Positions 5,505 through 9,592 of a DNA stretch of 9,592 bases are shown here, piece after piece. This DNA comes from Campylobacteraceae bacterium (GTDB lineage: Bacteria; Campylobacterota; Campylobacteria; Campylobacterales; Sulfurovaceae). The stretch is from the NCBI GenBank assembly GCA_026985495.1, contig JALSQJ010000166.1:1-9592 (forward strand), in the 5' to 3' direction. The translations under genes and the position numbers were made by a program. The notes beneath the pieces were generated by a model, which did not search any database, was not told the origin of the DNA, and worked only from the letters and a program-made list of their open reading frames with translations. Every line of letters begins with the position of its first letter. The stretch's first letter is position 1.

Positions 5505-6740
5505 ATGAAAGAGTTCTTAAGCCGAGCAAAAGCATCAGCACAGACAATTGCAACACTAGATGGAAAAACAAAAAATAGAATTTTAAATGAGATGGCAGAG
5601 GCACTTTTAGCCAATAGTTCAACCATTGTTAAAGCCAATAAAAAAGATATGGAAGCAGGAGAGAAGAGTAAGTTAGAGTCAGCACTTCTTGATAGACTTC
5701 TTTTAAACCAAGAGCGTGTAGAGGCAATTGCTAATTCACTACGAGAGATAGCACAACTTAAAGAGCCAGTAGGTCGTATTTTAGATGGTTGGGTAAATGA
5801 TGATAATCTACGCATTGAGAAGGTCTCTGTTCCTATTGGTGTAGTAGGTGTCATTTATGAGTCACGACCAAATGTTACCTCTGATGTTGCAGCACTCTGT
5901 TTCAAAAGTGGAAATGTGGCTATCTTAAAGGGTGGGAAAGAGGCAGAACACTCCAATATGGCTATTGCAAAAGTACTACAAGATGTTTTAGTAAAAAATA
6001 AGTTACCTAAAGAGATTGTATCTCTACTTCCTGATGCTACACGTGAGGGGGTTGCTAAGCTAATTAAAGAGGATGGGTATGTCGATTTAATTGTACCTCG
6101 TGGAGGTGAGGCACTCATTAAGTTTATCTCTAAAAACTCATCTGTACCTGTAGTAAAACATGACAAAGGGTTGTGCCATACCTATATTCATCGTGATGCA
6201 AGTCACTCTAAAGCATTGAGTATTGCAGTAAATGCAAAGTGTCAACGACCAGGAGTCTGTAATGCGATGGAGACACTACTAATAGATAAAGAGATTTCAA
6301 AAGTTCTTCTACCTGGGCTATATAAAGCGTTTGTTGATTCTGGAACAAAAATCAAAGGGTGTAATGCAACACGAGAGTTTATCTTTGTTGACCCTGCGAC
6401 TGACATTGATTATGATACTGAGTATTTAGCAAATATTTTAAATATAAAAGTGGTATCTGGAATAGATGAGGCTATGGCTCACATTACTCGTTTTGGTTCA
6501 GGGCACTCTGAAGCGATTATTACAGAGAACTACTCAGCTGCTGAAAAATTTATGAATACTATTGATGCAGCGTGTGTCTATGTTAATGCAAGTACCCGTT
6601 TTACCGATGGTGGTGCATTTGGTTTTGGAGCAGAGGTTGGAATTTCGACTAATAAGCTTCATGCTAGAGGACCAATGGGTATTAATGAGTTAACAACTTA
6701 TAAATTTAAAATCTATGGAAATGGACAGGTAAGAAGATAG
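5505..6740 (+). CDS. proA: Gamma-glutamyl phosphate reductase ProA
   Basis: ProA reduces gamma-glutamyl phosphate with NADPH to glutamate semialdehyde, the second step of proline synthesis in the cytoplasm. The 411-residue length is typical. Landmarks are YESRPNVTSD (118-127), LCFKSGNVAILKGGKEAEHSN (131-151) in the nucleotide-binding domain, the catalytic segment KCQRPGVCNAMETLL with the probable nucleophile Cys252, and the C-terminal NASTRFTDGGAFGFGAEVGISTNKLHARGP block (361-390). All key residues are present. The ATG lies 8 bases after AAAGGAA. The partner kinase gene proB is not next to it, so the proline genes are not clustered in this window. It is followed 28 bp later by tamA with no visible terminator. 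Confidence 0.96.
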   Translation: MKEFLSRAKASAQTIATLDGKTKNRILNEMAEALLANSSTIVKANKKDMEAGEKSKLESALLDRLLLNQERVEAIANSLREIAQLKEPVGRILDGWVNDDNLRIEKVSVPIGVVGVIYESRPNVTSDVAALCFKSGNVAILKGGKEAEHSNMAIAKVLQDVLVKNKLPKEIVSLLPDATREGVAKLIKEDGYVDLIVPRGGEALIKFISKNSSVPVVKHDKGLCHTYIHRDASHSKALSIAVNAKCQRPGVCNAMETLLIDKEISKVLLPGLYKAFVDSGTKIKGCNATREFIFVDPATDIDYDTEYLANILNIKVVSGIDEAMAHITRFGSGHSEAIITENYSAAEKFMNTIDAACVYVNASTRFTDGGAFGFGAEVGISTNKLHARGPMGINELTTYKFKIYGNGQVRR

Positions 6741-6768
6741 ATAAAAATTGTTTACAGAGAGAACTTTA

Positions 6769-8496
6769 ATGAAACATTTTACTATTTTTATACTTTTGAC
6801 AATGTTTCTAAGTTCAAAGAGTGCCGATACGGTTATGGTACCTATTATATTTAAAGGAAATAGTATTGTAGCCACTTCTGATTTAGAGAAAGTAGTAGGG
6901 GTAAAAAAGCCATCACCTTTTGCATTTTGGAAAGATAAAACTGCAAAAGTAAATACTATTCTTCGTCCTAAATTGAAAGAGACATTTCAACTCTTTTATA
7001 GAAATGAGGGGTTTTACGATGCTAATATTAGTAGTGAATTTACCTCTAATGGAATTGTTGTAACCATTCATGAAAATAGACCAATTTTAATTTCAGATAT
7101 AGAGATTGTAAGTGATTTAGATTTACTTGAATCGATAACGCTAGAAAAAGGTAGTCGTTTTAGAGCCAAAGATTTTGGAGAGACAAAACAGAATATTCGA
7201 AGATTATTGCTCTCTAAAGGTTACTGTAGTCCAGAGTTAAAGACTAAAGCATATTTAGATTTAGAAAAATATACAGCTTTGATTAAAATTGATTTAGAGA
7301 AACGAAAGGTGTGTCATTTTGGTAAAGTGACGGTTAAAACAGAGTCTCCTACCATGAGTAAAGATATTATCTTGTCACGTTTACAGTTTGAAGAGGGTGA
7401 TATTTTTGATATTAAAAAGATACAAGAGAGCTATAATTCGCTATATAACTTGGAATCATTTGACCAGTTAACATTGGATTATAGCAGAAACTTATACAAT
7501 AAGAAACCTGTTGATATTATCTTTAAAGAGATAAAAAATAGAATTCATACACGAATGGGTTTAGGGTATGCAACCGATTTAAAATTTCAAGGAAAGTTTC
7601 ATTGGGAGTATCGAAATTTTAGAGGTAATGGTAAAAAATTAATTTTTGATACTCTTGTTTCAGATAGACAGAAAAGTGTAGAGAATAGACTTTATGTACC
7701 TTATATTTGGTCACTGTTTGATTATCATTTAGATTTTTTAAATTCAGTTGGGTATAGTGAAGAGCGAAATATTCATGATTTTGATGAGAAAGTATTTTTT
7801 GAAAAGTTTTTTTTCTCACATCGTAATTCAGAGTGGTACAACAGTTTGGGACTTGGAATTGAAAACAGAGAAATCTCTAATTCGGTATCTTTTAATGAAA
7901 ACTTTTTTCTTATTTATCCTTTTATGAAAATTATTTATGATAAACGAGACTCTAAATTAAATCCAAAAAATGGTTTCTATTTTTCTCATGAGATGGAGTA
8001 TGGATTACCCTATTCACCAGATAGTACATCCTATTTGAAGTATGAGGAGGAGTTACGTTTTATCTATACTCTATCAGATGTGACACTCTCAACTGTAGGA
8101 AGAGTAGGCTCAATTCAACTTTACAATAATAATATGCCTGAATCAAAAAAGTTTTTTGGAGGTGGAGCATTTTCAAATAGAGGTTATGGGTATGATAAAA
8201 TTGGAATAACAGAGTCTGCCATTGATGATAGTGAATCAGGAGGGTTTACCCTTGCAAATTTAAGTTTAGAGGCAAACTTTCCAATCTATAAGAGTTTTAG
8301 AGGAGCTATATTTACAGACAATACAATGATTTCTGATAATCAAGGTATATGGGAATTTTCCAATAAAGTGATTACCTCTGCAGGTATAGGGTTTAGATAT
8401 TTGACTCCTATTGGACCTTTTAAGATTGATATGGGTGTTAATGTTCATAACAGGCATGAACGGGCTTTTCATTTTCAAGTAGGTCAATCATTTTGA
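6769..8496 (+). CDS. tamA: TamA-type Omp85 outer-membrane assembly protein
   Basis: A 575-residue secreted protein: signal peptide (about 1-18), probably three POTRA domains (about 24-104, 105-180, 181-255) and a C-terminal beta-barrel of about 315 residues. Omp85 hallmarks are IIYDKRDSKLNPKNG (389-402), the loop-6 GGGAFSNRGYGYD segment with RGY at 471-473, and a final strand ending in Phe after FQVGQ, as required for recognition by the BAM complex. BamA would normally have five POTRA domains; three POTRAs and the adjacent tamB point to TamA, which with TamB helps move proteins or phospholipids to the outer membrane. The frame also opens at TTG 6748, but that lacks a ribosome-binding site, whereas AGAGAGAA precedes the ATG at 6769 and this start begins directly with a signal peptide. 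Confidence 0.88.
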   Translation: MKHFTIFILLTMFLSSKSADTVMVPIIFKGNSIVATSDLEKVVGVKKPSPFAFWKDKTAKVNTILRPKLKETFQLFYRNEGFYDANISSEFTSNGIVVTIHENRPILISDIEIVSDLDLLESITLEKGSRFRAKDFGETKQNIRRLLLSKGYCSPELKTKAYLDLEKYTALIKIDLEKRKVCHFGKVTVKTESPTMSKDIILSRLQFEEGDIFDIKKIQESYNSLYNLESFDQLTLDYSRNLYNKKPVDIIFKEIKNRIHTRMGLGYATDLKFQGKFHWEYRNFRGNGKKLIFDTLVSDRQKSVENRLYVPYIWSLFDYHLDFLNSVGYSEERNIHDFDEKVFFEKFFFSHRNSEWYNSLGLGIENREISNSVSFNENFFLIYPFMKIIYDKRDSKLNPKNGFYFSHEMEYGLPYSPDSTSYLKYEEELRFIYTLSDVTLSTVGRVGSIQLYNNNMPESKKFFGGGAFSNRGYGYDKIGITESAIDDSESGGFTLANLSLEANFPIYKSFRGAIFTDNTMISDNQGIWEFSNKVITSAGIGFRYLTPIGPFKIDMGVNVHNRHERAFHFQVGQSF

Positions 8497-9592
8497 TACG
8501 TTTTATCTATTGGTTGTTGGCTACTATAGAAGTTATTTTAATTCTATTTGTACTTATTCTTTTTATTGTAACCGACTCACGAACAGTTACTTTTTTTGCT
8601 AAAGAGTCGGCTGATACTTATAATTTTCAATATGAGTCAATTAGAGGTAACCTTTTTGATGGATTAAAAGTAAGAGGACTATCCTATGGAGATAAAAAGC
8701 TTTTTAACGAAGCGACTATACATTGGAATCCTTTAACGCTATTCTATAATAAAATAACATTAACTGAAGTCAATATAGAAGGTGTAGAACTTCAAAATAT
8801 TATGGCAACAGTAAAAGAGTTGAGTTTTAAAAGTAACTCATCAGCAGGAGCATTAGAGTATGATATAGCACTCAATAAAATTCATTTAGATATAAACCCA
8901 TACCTTTTTGAGGGGGTAAAGTTCTCCTCTTTTCTTTTAGATAGTAGTAGAGTAAAGGTTAAAAAAGATTTGGATTTCAGTGCAGAAACACTACACCTCT
9001 CTTTTGATTCAGATATTGTCAATGTGGATATAGATGGTAAAATAGAAGAGAGTAGGTTGCTTTTAGAGAATGCAAATCTAAAAAATATATCTAGTGAAGC
9101 AATTACTATACTTGTAGAACGATTGTTAAAAAAGAGTCATTCAAAAAAAGAGATAAAAACTTCAAAAGAGAGAGCTGTAAAAACAGCACCTTTTACTCTT
9201 TTTAAAGAGATTAAAGCTAAACATATTTTGGGTACATTAAAACCAATTAAATATGGTAATTTAGAGCTTAAGAATGTTAGATTAACCCTTAAAAATGGTG
9301 TTGTTGACCCTTATCATAGTTATGACTATAAGGCTGAAGATTTAAAACTTACAGCTAAAACCAACTTTGGTTCTATTGACTATAAAGGAGAGGTTAAACA
9401 CTCAACCATTTATGCCAAGGGTAAACTTCTTTTAACTAAAAAGTTATTTAGCAAATACTCTTTACCTCTAAATTTCAAGGGATTAAAAAAACTTAATACT
9501 ACTTTAAAGCTAAATCATCATGGAGTTTGGGTTGATATAGATAAAGGTATAAAACAACTTTTATCGAGTAGCAATATTTTTAATTTAGATAT
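8493..9592 (+). CDS. tamB: TamB-type translocation/assembly protein (AsmA-like), N-terminal part
   Basis: An uninterrupted frame of 366 codons continues past the right edge. It begins with a membrane anchor (about residues 4-28) and continues as short alternating beta strands without cysteines, typical of the long hydrophobic groove of AsmA-like/TamB proteins that bridge inner and outer membranes. Early landmarks are YNFQYESIRGNLFDGLKV and a following LSYGDKKLFNEATIHWNP, which match the TamB N-terminus. A lysine-rich stretch lies at about residues 210-230. There is no ATG until roughly codon 100, after the anchor. I place the start at TTG 8493, which overlaps the tamA stop as TTGA and follows AGGT by 8 bases; the TTG pair at 8514/8517 is less likely. 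Tight overlap implies translational coupling with tamA. The C-terminal TamB domain is outside the window. Confidence 0.82.
   Translation, partial: MIRFIYWLLATIEVILILFVLILFIVTDSRTVTFFAKESADTYNFQYESIRGNLFDGLKVRGLSYGDKKLFNEATIHWNPLTLFYNKITLTEVNIEGVELQNIMATVKELSFKSNSSAGALEYDIALNKIHLDINPYLFEGVKFSSFLLDSSRVKVKKDLDFSAETLHLSFDSDIVNVDIDGKIEESRLLLENANLKNISSEAITILVERLLKKSHSKKEIKTSKERAVKTAPFTLFKEIKAKHILGTLKPIKYGNLELKNVRLTLKNGVVDPYHSYDYKAEDLKLTAKTNFGSIDYKGEVKHSTIYAKGKLLLTKKLFSKYSLPLNFKGLKKLNTTLKLNHHGVWVDIDKGIKQLLSSSNIFNLD

Noticed and set aside
5417..6166. Minus-strand open frames opposite dedA and proA
   Set aside because: They are serine- and phenylalanine-rich shadow translations of proA codons with no ribosome-binding site or family resemblance.
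6748..6768. Seven-codon N-terminal extension of TamA from TTG 6748
   Set aside because: No ribosome-binding site precedes it and it would put charged residues before the signal peptide; the ATG at 6769 has a good site and starts the signal peptide directly.
7619..8487. Minus-strand open frames opposite tamA
   Set aside because: They lie fully inside the TamA barrel coding region and have no independent support.
1..9592. Absence of GCGC and CCGG
   Set aside because: I also saw none, but CG is rare in this window and only about three of each would be expected, so their absence is not meaningful, unlike GATC.

Overview
This window looks like ordinary chromosome from a Campylobacterota bacterium (the former Epsilonproteobacteria), probably a Sulfurovum/Sulfurimonas-type relative. 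The pointers are roughly one-third GC content, very dense packing, sigma70-type promoters with a clear TATAAT-like -10 box and no good -35, a thiL-truD pair, and a short ThiL of the kind I associate with this group. The placement rests on recalled family features, not on a database search.

Layout. At the left edge a minus-strand flavoprotein (SdhA/FrdA-like) begins at base 82 and runs off the window. A 167-bp divergent control region separates it from thiL (thiamine-monophosphate kinase), which is followed by truD (tRNA pseudouridine-13 synthase). truD meets tail to tail, with interlocked stop codons, a minus-strand gene for an exported SdiA-regulated/YjiK-type beta-propeller protein. From a 50-bp divergent promoter region a plus-strand run then begins: a radical SAM/SPASM protein of unknown substrate whose mRNA is probably leaderless, hemH (ferrochelatase, TTG start), an 18-codon mini-ORF, a DedA-family membrane protein, proA (gamma-glutamyl phosphate reductase), and a tamA-tamB pair of the Omp85/AsmA-like type. 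tamB is open at the right edge.

The genes serve housekeeping roles: thiamine diphosphate, tRNA modification, heme, proline, lipid-carrier recycling and outer-membrane assembly. TamA and TamB form the one clear functional unit, and DedA (probable lipid carrier flippase) belongs to the same envelope theme. I saw no tRNA or rRNA, insertion sequence, CRISPR array, phage gene or convincing hairpin terminator. Every intergenic gap is under 170 bp.

I found no convincing new multi-gene system. The observations most worth following are the complete absence of GATC from 9.6 kb, the apparently leaderless radical SAM gene of unknown substrate, and the mini-cistron bridging hemH and dedA. Four start codons (2913, 3892, 6769, 8493) were set by ribosome-binding-site spacing or gene overlap rather than by the longest open frame.
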